Origin: DATLFQ01 sp035540915
GTDB taxonomy: Bacteria > Actinomycetota > Acidimicrobiia > Acidimicrobiales > GCA-2861595
Length of the DNA stretch: 19,342 bases
Direction: 5' to 3'
Assembly (NCBI GenBank): GCA_035540915.1
Contig: DATLFQ010000138.1
Span: 1 to 19,342, forward strand
Part shown: one piece after another, positions 7,558 to 14,415 of the stretch
Numbering within the stretch: the stretch's first letter is position 1
How the letters are laid out: every line of letters starts with the position of its first letter
Translations under genes and position numbers: made by a program
Notes under the pieces: generated by a model
The model's database searches: none
The model's input: only the letters and a program-made list of their open reading frames with translations
Told to the model about the DNA's origin: nothing

Positions 7558-9609
7558 TCAGGGTGGCAGCTCCCCTGTGTCGAGCAGGGACGCGAACGCC
7601 GCCTCGTCGAGAACGGGCACGCCCAGCTCGGCCGCCTTGGCCAGCTTGGCGGCGCCCGCGCTGGTCCCGGCCACCACCGCAGTGGTCTTCTTCGACACGC
7701 TGCCGGTCGCCTTGCCGCCACGGGCCTTGACCGCCTCCTCGGCCGCCTCACGCGACCAGCCCTCCAGGGTGCCGGTGACGACGACCGACATCCCGGCCAG
7801 GGTCTGGGGCAGGTCCGGCGCCGCCGGGCCGGCCAGGTTGAGGCCGGCGGCCCGCAGCTTGGCCACCACGGCGCGGTTGGCCTCGTTGGCGAAGAAGCGG
7901 GCCACACTGGCGGCGATCGTGGGGCCGATGCCTTCGACGCGGGCCAGCTCCTCGGCCGACGCCGCCTCGATGCGGTCCAGGTGCCCGAGGGCCCGAGCCA
8001 GCACCTGGCTCCCGGTACCGCCGAGGTGGCGGATGTTGAGGCCGACCAGCAGGTTGGCCAGCGGTCGCTGCTTGGACGCCTCGATGGCGGTGCGGAGGTT
8101 GCGGACCGAGATCTCCCCGAAGCCGTCGAGAGCGGCGACGGCGTCGAAGTCGAGGGCGTAGACGTCGCCGATGTCGTCCAGCAGCCCGTGCTGGAGGAAG
8201 AGCTGCACCGTGCGCTCCCCCAGGCCCTCGATGTCCATCGCGCCCCGGGAGGCGAAGTGCTCGATGCGCCCGGCCCGCTGCGCCGGGCACTCCACGTTGG
8301 TGCAGAAGGTGTCGCTCTCGCCCTCCAACCGCACCAGGGGGCAGTCGCACCGCGGGCACCGGGTCGGGAAGGCCCACTCGGGGAGTCCCTCGGGCCGCAG
8401 GGACAGGACCGGCCCGCCCACCTCGGGAATGACGTCGCCGGCCTTGCGGACGATCACGGTGTCGCCCGGCCGTACGTCCTTGGCCCGCACCTGGTCCTGG
8501 TTGTGCAGCGTGGCGACGCCCACCGTCGACCCGCCGACGAACACCGGCTCCAGCACCGCGAACGGCGTGGCCTTCCCGGTCCGCCCGATCGACACCATGA
8601 TGTCCTTCAGGAGGGTGGTGCGCTCCTCGGGCGGGAACTTGTAGGCGATGGCCCACCGCGGCGCCTTGGAGGTGGCGCCCAGCTGCCGGCGCTGGGCCAG
8701 GTCGTCCACCTTCACCACCACGCCGTCGATCTCGTAGTCGAGGTCGTGGCGGCGGCGCTGCCAGCCGGCGCAGAAGGCGTGGACGTCGTCCAGGGTGGCC
8801 AGCACCGTGGCCTCCGGGTTGACCGGGAAGCCGGCCCGGCCCAGCCAGGCCATGGCCTCGCTGTGGCGCCGGGCCGAGGCCACCTCGCCGCCGTCCACCG
8901 CGCCCAGCTGGTAGGCCCAGAAGCCCAGCTGCCGGCTGGCCGTCACGGCCGGGTCCTTCTGGCGCAGCGACCCGGCGCCGGCGTTGCGGGGGTTGGCGAA
9001 CAGGCGGCCGCCGGCCTCGCCCTGGCGCCGGTTCAGCTCCTCGAAGGCCGGCGTGGGCATGTAGACCTCGCCCCGCACCTCCAGCAGCCGGGGCGGCGGC
9101 CCGGCCTCCGGCGCTAGGGCGTGGGGGACGGCGGCGACGGTGGCGATGTTGGCGGTGACGTCCTCGCCGACCCGGCCGTCGCCCCGGGTGGCGGCCCGGA
9201 CGTACCGCCCGTCCTCGTAGAGCAGCGAGATGGCGACGCCGTCGATCTTCAGCTCGCAGGCGTAGTCGACCCCTGCCGGGCCGGCCTCGACGTAGCGCTC
9301 CATCCGCTTGCCCCAGGCCAGCAGCTCGTCGAGCGAGGTGGCGTTGTCGAGCGACATCATCGGCACCCGATGCTCGACGGCCGCGAACAGCGTCGAGGGC
9401 GCGGCGCCCACGGTGGCCGTCGGCGAGCCGGGGGTCGCCAGCTCGGGATGGGTCTCCTCGATGGCGGCCAGCTCGCGGACGAGCGCGTCGTAGTCGGCGT
9501 CGGAGATCTCGGGATCGTCGAGCTGGTGGTAGCGGACGTTGTGGTGGGCGATCAGCGCCCGCAGCTCCTCGGCCCGGTGGACCGGATCGCCGGCGGCCGT
9601 GCTGCTCAC
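7558..9609 (-). CDS. ligA: NAD-dependent DNA ligase
   Basis: LigA seals nicks in DNA during replication and repair using NAD+. The 683-residue length is typical. Domains in order: Ia domain with HNVRYHQLDDPEISDADYD; adenylation domain with catalytic Lys121 in the KxDG motif (ACELKIDGVA) and later DYEIDGVVVKVDD; OB fold with DTVIVRKAGDVIPEVGG; four-cysteine zinc finger (CPRCDCPL...CTNVECPAQ); helix-hairpin-helix repeats; and a C-terminal BRCT domain starting LAGMSVVVTGTLEGWSREAA. The start is GTG at 9609, preceded by a weak purine-rich GCGAGGG. It follows a 65-codon gene by 91 bp, and both read away from the divergent promoter region near 9900-9947. The ligA-to-gatCAB neighbourhood is conserved in actinomycetes. 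Confidence 0.98.
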   Translation of the reverse strand: MSSTAAGDPVHRAEELRALIAHHNVRYHQLDDPEISDADYDALVRELAAIEETHPELATPGSPTATVGAAPSTLFAAVEHRVPMMSLDNATSLDELLAWGKRMERYVEAGPAGVDYACELKIDGVAISLLYEDGRYVRAATRGDGRVGEDVTANIATVAAVPHALAPEAGPPPRLLEVRGEVYMPTPAFEELNRRQGEAGGRLFANPRNAGAGSLRQKDPAVTASRQLGFWAYQLGAVDGGEVASARRHSEAMAWLGRAGFPVNPEATVLATLDDVHAFCAGWQRRRHDLDYEIDGVVVKVDDLAQRRQLGATSKAPRWAIAYKFPPEERTTLLKDIMVSIGRTGKATPFAVLEPVFVGGSTVGVATLHNQDQVRAKDVRPGDTVIVRKAGDVIPEVGGPVLSLRPEGLPEWAFPTRCPRCDCPLVRLEGESDTFCTNVECPAQRAGRIEHFASRGAMDIEGLGERTVQLFLQHGLLDDIGDVYALDFDAVAALDGFGEISVRNLRTAIEASKQRPLANLLVGLNIRHLGGTGSQVLARALGHLDRIEAASAEELARVEGIGPTIAASVARFFANEANRAVVAKLRAAGLNLAGPAAPDLPQTLAGMSVVVTGTLEGWSREAAEEAVKARGGKATGSVSKKTTAVVAGTSAGAAKLAKAAELGVPVLDEAAFASLLDTGELPP

Positions 9610-9700
9610 CGGGCCCTCGCTGGGCGCTGCGCCCCCAGACCCCGTCCCGGGACGGAAAGCTGGCGCATCCCGCCCGGCCTGCTCGGTCGCTGCGCTCCCT

Positions 9701-9898
9701 TCACAGGCTGGCGGGTGGGCGGCGACGGCGGCGGGCCGGGCGCACCGGTGCCGGCGGTGCCGCCTCGATGGCCGCCTCCACCTGGGCCCGCGTCGCCTCC
9801 AGCACCGCCAGCACCTCCTCGGCCGGCGCCGCCTCCTGGCGGATGGCGAGGCTGTAGCGCTTGATCACGTCGAGGTCGACCAGCCGAACGTCGGGCAC
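9701..9898 (-). CDS. Small conserved-looking protein upstream of ligA
   Basis: A 65-residue ORF beginning PDVRLVDLDVIKRYSLAIRQ, with a predicted amphipathic helix (EEVLAVLEATRAQVEAAI) and a basic tail (RPARRRRRP). I do not recognise a family. It is kept as a gene because it shares strand with ligA, fills the space between the divergent promoter and ligA, and has an ordered N-terminal region unlike antisense noise. The start GTG at 9898 is chosen by the reading of this segment; the frame is open to 10297 but that part overlaps the divergent membrane-protein gene. GACAAT five bases upstream is a poor -10 match. The Arg tail suggests possible nucleic-acid binding; that is inference only. Confidence 0.55.
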   Translation of the reverse strand: MPDVRLVDLDVIKRYSLAIRQEAAPAEEVLAVLEATRAQVEAAIEAAPPAPVRPARRRRRPPASL

Positions 9899-9947
9899 GC
9901 CCGATTGTCGCCCATCTGCAGCCTCTGCCAGAGTTCGACGCTCGACC

Positions 9948-10853
9948 ATGCTGCGCCAACGCCTTCTCCCCTGGGTCGTGCGGGCGGCCTGGGCGGTGCT
10001 GCCGCTGGCCGCCGGGCCCGGCCTGGGCGCCGCCCTCGACCCCCGCAGCCGGCCCGTCCAGCTGGTGGCCACCGCACTCGCCTGGGGCGGCTGGGCGGCC
10101 GGCCTGGTGGCCAGCCTGGTCCCCTCGCCCATCGCCCTGACCGTGCTCCGGCTGGTGGCGCCGGGCGCCCTGCTGGCGGCGGCCGCGGCCGCGCTGACCG
10201 GTGAGGCGTCGGCGGCGGCCGTGGCCGTGGCGGCGGGGGCCTCGGCGGTGGCCCTCGCCCTGGTACTGCTCCCCGAGACGGCCGAGCACTTCGTCAACGG
10301 GGCCGCCTACCCCAACGAACGGCGCTTCCCGCTGCGGGCGCCGGCACCCCTGCTGCTCGGGGTCGCACCCCTGGCCTGGGCCCTGTGTGTGGGGCCGCCG
10401 GTGGCCGCCGCACTGGTCCTGGCCGCCCGCGGGTGGGTGCTGGGCGGGGTGCTGGCGGCGATCGCCGGGCCGGCGTCGGTGGTCCTGGCCCGGGCCCTGC
10501 ACGGGCTGTCCCGCCGGTGGCTCGTGTTCGTGCCGGCCGGCGTGGTGGTCCACGACCCCATCGGCCTGGCCGACCCCGTGCTGTTCCGCCGCCAGGTCAT
10601 CGCCGCCTTGGCCCCGGCCGAGGTGGGGACCGACGCCCTCGACCTCACCCAGCGGGCGCCCGGCCTGGCCCTGCAGATCACCCTGCGCGAGGAGGTGCCG
10701 CTGACCCGCACCACACCGGGCCAACGTGGGGGCGACCCCGTCGCCCCCACCGCGCTGCTGGTCGCCCCCGCGCGCCCCGGCGCCGTGCTGCGGGAGGCGG
10801 CGTCCCGCCGCCTCCCGACCACTCCTCCCCCTCCTTCTGGAGCCGGCCGCTAG
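9948..10853 (+). CDS. Multi-pass membrane protein of unknown function
   Basis: 301 residues. About five or six hydrophobic segments occupy residues 1-190 (for example QLVATALAWGGWAAGLVASL, the Ala-rich stretch around 70-110, LLLGVAPLAWALCVG and WVLGGVLAAIAGPASVVLA). A soluble C-terminal domain follows, beginning RRWLVFVPAGVVVHDP and ending in a Pro-rich tail. The segment FVPAGVVVHDPIGLADPVLF looks ordered and could mark a family, but I cannot name it. The ATG at 9948 is chosen because the first helix begins soon after it; the frame is open to 9861 but that part overlaps the divergent 65-codon gene. Its TAG overlaps the mnmA TAG from the opposite strand at the centre of a perfect palindrome. 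Confidence 0.75.
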   Translation: MLRQRLLPWVVRAAWAVLPLAAGPGLGAALDPRSRPVQLVATALAWGGWAAGLVASLVPSPIALTVLRLVAPGALLAAAAAALTGEASAAAVAVAAGASAVALALVLLPETAEHFVNGAAYPNERRFPLRAPAPLLLGVAPLAWALCVGPPVAAALVLAARGWVLGGVLAAIAGPASVVLARALHGLSRRWLVFVPAGVVVHDPIGLADPVLFRRQVIAALAPAEVGTDALDLTQRAPGLALQITLREEVPLTRTTPGQRGGDPVAPTALLVAPARPGAVLREAASRRLPTTPPPPSGAGR

Positions 10854-10864
10854 CGGCCGGCTCC
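10839..10864. terminator. 26-bp perfect palindrome at overlapping convergent stops (bidirectional terminator)
   Basis: Arms GGAGCCGGCCG and CGGCCGGCTCC flank a central CTAG. That CTAG is simultaneously the TAG stop of the plus-strand membrane-protein gene and the TAG stop of minus-strand mnmA. Each transcript would end in an 11-bp GC stem with a CUAG loop. No T-tract follows on either side, as in the I-shaped terminators proposed for actinomycetes. Confidence 0.6.
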
Positions 10865-11965
10865 CTCGACCTCCTCGCCGGTGGCCGGCCACCGGCGGCC
10901 GGCCACCGCCACGCCGGCGCCGAGGACACGATCGCCGTCGTAGAGGGCGACGGTCTGGCCGGGGGCGACGGCTCGGCGGGGGCGGTCGAAGCGCACTGCC
11001 CGGCCGTCGAAGACGGCCGGGCAGGCAGGGCCGTGCGCGCTGCACTGGGCGGCCAGGGTGGTGCCCGGCGGCACCGGGCGGTCCGTCCACGACAGCTGGT
11101 CGAGGGCGACGCCCTCGACCAGCAGGTCGGCCAGCGAACCGACGGTGACGGTGCCGGCGGCGGGGTCGGTGGCCAGCGCGTAGCGGGCCTCGCCCCGCCC
11201 CCCGGCGAGCCCGCCGGCGCCGCCGAGCCGGCGGCGCTGGCCCACCGTGACCAGCTCGACGGCTGGCACCGCACCGACCTGGGTGCCGGTGGCCGCGTCC
11301 AGCACCCGGCCCGGCCGCAGGCCGAGCCGGGTGGCGAGGAACACGTCGCGGCCGCCCGACGCGGTGACGAAGCACACGTCCTGGCTGTCGGGCTTGGCGG
11401 CGGTGCGCAGGCCGAGGGCCGCCGCCCGGCGGCGGACCTCGGCCTTGGTCAGCTCCCCCACCGGCAGCAGGATTCGCCGCAGGCGGTCCTGCTGCAGGAC
11501 GGCCAGGACGTAGGACTGGTCCTTGGCCGGGTCGGCGCCCCGGCGCAGCTCCACCGGCCCGTCCGGCCCGCTCCCGGCGGCGCGGACGACGCGGGCGTGG
11601 TGGCCGGTGGCCACCGCGTCGAAGCCCAACCGCCGGGCCCGGTCCACGAAGCGGTCGAACTTGAGGTAGCGGTTGCAGTCCAGGCAGGGGTTGGGGGTCA
11701 GCCCGGCGGCGTGGGCGGCCACGTAGGGACCGACCACCCGGTCCTCGAAGTCTGCCGAGAAGTCGAACACGTGGTGGGCCACGCCGAGCCGGTCGCACAC
11801 CCGGCGGGCGTCGTCCACCTCGGCGGCCGAGCAGCACCCCGAGTCGGCGCTGGCCGCCGGCCACAGGATCATCGTCGCCCCGACCACCTCGTGGCCGTCC
11901 TCCACCAGCAGGGCGGCCGCCATGGAGGAGTCGACCCCGCCCGACATGGCCACCAGGACCCGCAT
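10850..11965 (-). CDS. mnmA: tRNA-specific 2-thiouridylase MnmA
   Basis: MnmA uses ATP and relayed sulfur to thiolate U34 (s2U) in tRNAs for Glu, Gln and Lys. The 371-residue length is normal. Visible motifs: the PP-loop SGGVDSS (8-14), the tRNA/catalytic segment TPNPCLDCNRYLKF with the conserved Cys97 before Asn, ATGHHARV, KDQSYVL, and the second catalytic Cys198 in KPDSQDVCFV. The C-terminal barrel includes VELVTVGQRRRLG and AAQCSAHG. It starts at ATG 11965, 13 bp after the cysteine desulfurase stop, so the two form an operon in which the desulfurase is the likely sulfur donor. Its stop overlaps the convergent membrane-protein stop. Confidence 0.97.
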   Translation of the reverse strand: MRVLVAMSGGVDSSMAAALLVEDGHEVVGATMILWPAASADSGCCSAAEVDDARRVCDRLGVAHHVFDFSADFEDRVVGPYVAAHAAGLTPNPCLDCNRYLKFDRFVDRARRLGFDAVATGHHARVVRAAGSGPDGPVELRRGADPAKDQSYVLAVLQQDRLRRILLPVGELTKAEVRRRAAALGLRTAAKPDSQDVCFVTASGGRDVFLATRLGLRPGRVLDAATGTQVGAVPAVELVTVGQRRRLGGAGGLAGGRGEARYALATDPAAGTVTVGSLADLLVEGVALDQLSWTDRPVPPGTTLAAQCSAHGPACPAVFDGRAVRFDRPRRAVAPGQTVALYDGDRVLGAGVAVAGRRWPATGEEVEGAGR

Positions 11966-11978
11966 CGTCGACCGCCGG

Positions 11979-13103
11979 TCAGTCCCGGAGCCGGGCCACC
12001 GCGTCGGGCACCACCTTCAGGGCCAGGTCAACGTCGGCGGCGGTCGTGGTCGCGCCGAGCGAGAGCCGCAGGCTGCCGAGCGCCTCGGCCCGGGGCACCC
12101 CCATCGCGGTCAGCACGTGGGACGGCTCCAGTGCCCCGCTGGCGCAGGCCGACCCGGCCGCCGCGCACACGCCGGCGTCGTCCAGCAGCACCAGCAGCGC
12201 CTCGCTCTCCACGCCCGGGAAGCGCAGGTGGCAGTTGCCCGCCACCCGGCCGGCCCGGGAGCCGGTCTCGACCGCGCCGGGCACGGCGGCCAGCAGCCCG
12301 TCGGCCAGCCGGTCCCGCAGGGCGCCGACCCGGTCCACCTCGGCGGCCCGGTCCGCGACGGTGGCGGCCATGGCGGCGGCCAGGAGCGGGACCGGCGCAG
12401 CGGCACGCACAACGTGGCCGGCATCGTCGCGATGGCCGCCGCCGTGCAGGATCGGCCGCAGGGGCGTCGCCCGCCGCACGGCCAGCGCACCGACGCCCTT
12501 GGGCCCGCCGAACTTGTGGGCGCTGACCGCCACCAGGTCGGCGCCGGCGGCCAGCGCGGCGACGTCGAGCCAGGGGAACGCCGCCACGGCGTCGGTGTGG
12601 ACGGCGGCGCCCGGGGCCAGGTCGCGGACCAGCGCCACCACCTCGGCCAGCCGCTGCACGGTGCCCACCTCGTTGTTGGCCAGCATGATCGAGACCACCG
12701 AGACCGGTCCGCCGGCCAGGGCCGCGGCGAGGGCGTCGAGGTCGACCACGCCGTCGGGGCCGACCGCCACGGTCGTCCCGCCCAGCGCAGCGGTGGCGTG
12801 GAGCACGGCGTGGTGCTCCACCGCGCTGCACAGCGCCCGTCCCGGACGGGCCGCCGCCACGCCGGCGAGGGCCAGGTTGTCGGCCTCGGTCCCACCCCCG
12901 GTGAAGACCACCTCGCCCGGCTCGCAGCCCAGGCCGGCGGCCACGACGTCGCGGGCGTCGTCGACCGCGCGACGGGCCGCCCGGGACACCGAGTGCGCCC
13001 CCGACGGGTTGCCGAACCGCTCGGTCAGGAACGGCAGCATGGCCTCGAGGGCCTCGGGCCGCAGGGGCGTGGTGGCGGCGTGGTCGAGGTAGGCGGTCAC
13101 CAC
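11979..13103 (-). CDS. iscS: Cysteine desulfurase (IscS/NifS class) carrying an inverted internal segment
   Basis: A PLP enzyme that takes sulfur from cysteine for tRNA thiolation and Fe-S clusters. Counting from GTG 13103 it has 374 residues: N-terminal YLDHAATTPLRPEALEAM, FGNPSGAHS, TGGGTEADNLAL, VEHHAVLH, PLP-binding Lys197 in VSAHKFGGPKG, and catalytic Cys320 in GSACASGALEPSHVL. Residues 224-241 read HRDDAGHVVRAAAPVPLL where the family has a GGG(Q/H)ER..RSGT..V motif. The opposite strand of exactly this stretch reads QERDRRSGTHNVAGIVAM, so 72 bp (12372-12443) are inverted in frame. The SGT threonine helps bind the PLP phosphate across the dimer, so the product shown here is probably inactive or impaired. 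TAGCCT lies 5 bp before GTG 13103 (8 before GTG 13100). Co-transcribed with mnmA. Confidence 0.93.
   Translation of the reverse strand: MVTAYLDHAATTPLRPEALEAMLPFLTERFGNPSGAHSVSRAARRAVDDARDVVAAGLGCEPGEVVFTGGGTEADNLALAGVAAARPGRALCSAVEHHAVLHATAALGGTTVAVGPDGVVDLDALAAALAGGPVSVVSIMLANNEVGTVQRLAEVVALVRDLAPGAAVHTDAVAAFPWLDVAALAAGADLVAVSAHKFGGPKGVGALAVRRATPLRPILHGGGHRDDAGHVVRAAAPVPLLAAAMAATVADRAAEVDRVGALRDRLADGLLAAVPGAVETGSRAGRVAGNCHLRFPGVESEALLVLLDDAGVCAAAGSACASGALEPSHVLTAMGVPRAEALGSLRLSLGATTTAADVDLALKVVPDAVARLRD
12372..12443. other. 72-bp inverted, possibly invertible, segment inside the cysteine desulfurase gene
   Basis: Arms GGCGGCGGCCA (12372-12382) and TGGCCGCCGCC (12433-12443) are perfect reverse complements around a 50-bp core (12383-12432). 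The whole block is 24 codons, so either orientation keeps the frame, and neither contains a stop. In the orientation shown, the plus strand reads GGG-QERDRRSGTHNVAGIVAM-AAA, which is the canonical cysteine desulfurase motif, while the gene itself is on the minus strand. Third codon positions of the 18 variable codons are all G or C in the flipped orientation. Five of the 18 (CAT, GAT, GTT, CGT, GCT) end in T in the present one. Confidence 0.9.
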
Positions 13104-13108
13104 CTCCC

Positions 13109-13114
13109 AGGCTA
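13109..13114 (-). promoter_or_regulatory. Predicted -10 box of the cysteine desulfurase-mnmA operon (TAGCCT)
   Basis: TAGCCT fits TANNNT, 5 bp before GTG 13103 and 8 bp before GTG 13100. Either could be the leaderless start. GGGAGG between them could also act as a ribosome site. Confidence 0.45.
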
Positions 13115-13151
13115 CGGCGCCGGCTCGAAGTGCAGGAGGGTTCGCCGGGGC

Positions 13152-14363
13152 TCAGCGGAGGTCGACGACGCGGCGGTCGCCGGTGGCGACGATTCGGGCG
13201 TCCAGGGTGTCGCCGTCGACGATGACGTACTGGGTGGCGGAGAGTTCGGCGTCCAGCTCGGTCAGCAGGGCAGCCAGGCCGGCGTCGGACGCCGGGACCA
13301 GGAACACCACCAGCTCCTCCGCGCCGTTCACCGTGCGCAGCTCGGCCTGCCAGCCGGCCACCAAGGGGCTGCGGTCGAGGCCGGCCAGGAACGCCGGGGT
13401 GCTCGGCGTCACGGCCAGGCGCGGGTTGGTCGAGCCGCACCAGGGGCAGTCGCCGGTCTCCATCGAGGCGAAGATCCCGGTCCGCAGCCGGACGAAGACC
13501 GTGCCCCGCCAGCCGAGGGCGGACCACACCACCTCGCCGTCGGCCCCGGGCGGGACCGGCTCCCCCGACAGGGGGTCGACCAGCTCGACCACCTCGGCGT
13601 CGGGCCAGGTGTGCAGCCCGGTGCCCTCACGGCACTCGCCCCACAGAGCCCGCACCCCGAGCGGCGCGAAGGCGGCGACGACGGCGCCCCCCTCGCCGAG
13701 CAGGCCCGCCAGCCGGGCCCGCAGGCCCGGCTCCAGCGGCTCGCCCACCGCGAGCAGGGTGTGGACGTCCTCGAGCGGGTGCCCGGCCCGCTCGGCCGCC
13801 TCCAGCAGCCGGGCCAGGTCGAAGGGCCGGCCGGCGAGCACGCTGGGCCGGAGCCGGGCCACCTGGGCCGGCGGCGGCGAGACGGGCAGGTCGATGGCCG
13901 ACAGCCCGGCCCGGCGGGCGCCCAACGCGACTTCCCACCAGCCCAGGTTCGGGCCGTAGGGCAGGATGTTCACCAGCACGTCGTGGGGCTCGACGTCGGC
14001 CAGGGCCAGCCACCGCCTGCCCAGGTCGGCCAGGCGGTCCATGTCGACCGCCGAGTTGCCCACCAGCACCCCGCCGTGGATGGTCCAGTGCACCGGCTTG
14101 AACCGCCGCTGGGCGCGCTCCCGGGCGGCCCGGCCCCGGCGGCGCTGGAGCGGCCCGAGGCTCCACCAGTCCGGCCGCAGCACCAGGTCGGCCGGATCGG
14201 CCACCTCGGCGAGGCGGATCAGCGGCGCCCGGGCGAAGTCGGCCAGCGTCCGCGGCCCCCGCCGGCCCCATACCGGAGCCAGCCGCTCGCGGTGGGCGTC
14301 GGCGTACGCCAGGACCTCGCGCCGCAGGTAGTGCCGCAGCGCCCGCTCCTGGCCCGACGGCAT
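13152..14363 (-). CDS. ANL-superfamily, phenylacetate-CoA-ligase-like protein
   Basis: 403 residues resembling PaaK-type AMP-forming ligases, which adenylate a carboxylate and may transfer it to CoA. The clearest part is the middle to C-terminal half: LLAVGEPLEPGLRARLAGLL, then FAPLGVRALWGEC and GLHTWPDAEVVELVDP. GEPVPPGADGEVVWSAL and FVRLRTGI follow, and ETGDCPWCGSTNPRL resembles the TGD..C.CG element of PaaK relatives. The usual N-terminal phosphate loop rich in Ser/Thr/Gly is not clear; IHGGVLVGNSAVDMDRLADL occupies that region, so activity on CoA is uncertain. The ATG at 14363 has TACGGT 6 bp upstream, indicating a leaderless start. It lies after the GH57 gene on the same strand but is separated by a hairpin and its own promoter. 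The substrate is unknown. Confidence 0.75.
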   Translation of the reverse strand: MPSGQERALRHYLRREVLAYADAHRERLAPVWGRRGPRTLADFARAPLIRLAEVADPADLVLRPDWWSLGPLQRRRGRAARERAQRRFKPVHWTIHGGVLVGNSAVDMDRLADLGRRWLALADVEPHDVLVNILPYGPNLGWWEVALGARRAGLSAIDLPVSPPPAQVARLRPSVLAGRPFDLARLLEAAERAGHPLEDVHTLLAVGEPLEPGLRARLAGLLGEGGAVVAAFAPLGVRALWGECREGTGLHTWPDAEVVELVDPLSGEPVPPGADGEVVWSALGWRGTVFVRLRTGIFASMETGDCPWCGSTNPRLAVTPSTPAFLAGLDRSPLVAGWQAELRTVNGAEELVVFLVPASDAGLAALLTELDAELSATQYVIVDGDTLDARIVATGDRRVVDLR

Positions 14364-14369
14364 TGCTGC

Positions 14370-14375
14370 ACCGTA
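14370..14375 (-). promoter_or_regulatory. Predicted -10 box of the PaaK-like gene (TACGGT)
   Basis: TACGGT fits TANNNT, 6 bp before the ATG at 14363. It sits just downstream of the hairpin that follows the GH57 stop, so the gene can be transcribed independently. Confidence 0.5.
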
Positions 14376-14396
14376 GCGGCGCCTGCGGCCGGCGCC

Positions 14397-14415
14397 GGGC
14401 GGCCGGCGGCCGCCC
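14397..14415 (-). terminator. Candidate hairpin terminator of the GH57 gene
   Basis: GGGCGGCC, loop GGC, GGCCGCCC: an 8-bp perfect stem whose edge touches the GH57 stop codon (14415-14417). It precedes the -10 box of the next gene, so it likely separates two transcription units. No U tract. Confidence 0.5.

Noticed and set aside
9610..9700. Short palindromes (for example CCGTCCCGGGACGG at 9642-9655) before ligA
   Set aside because: Too short and too GC-rich to call a terminator or operator; the gap shows nothing else convincing.
10880..10907. 9-bp inverted repeat GGTGGCCGG/CCGGCCACC inside mnmA
   Set aside because: The protein reads normally for the MnmA C-terminus in the present orientation, so there is no sign of inversion; repeats of this size are common at this GC content.
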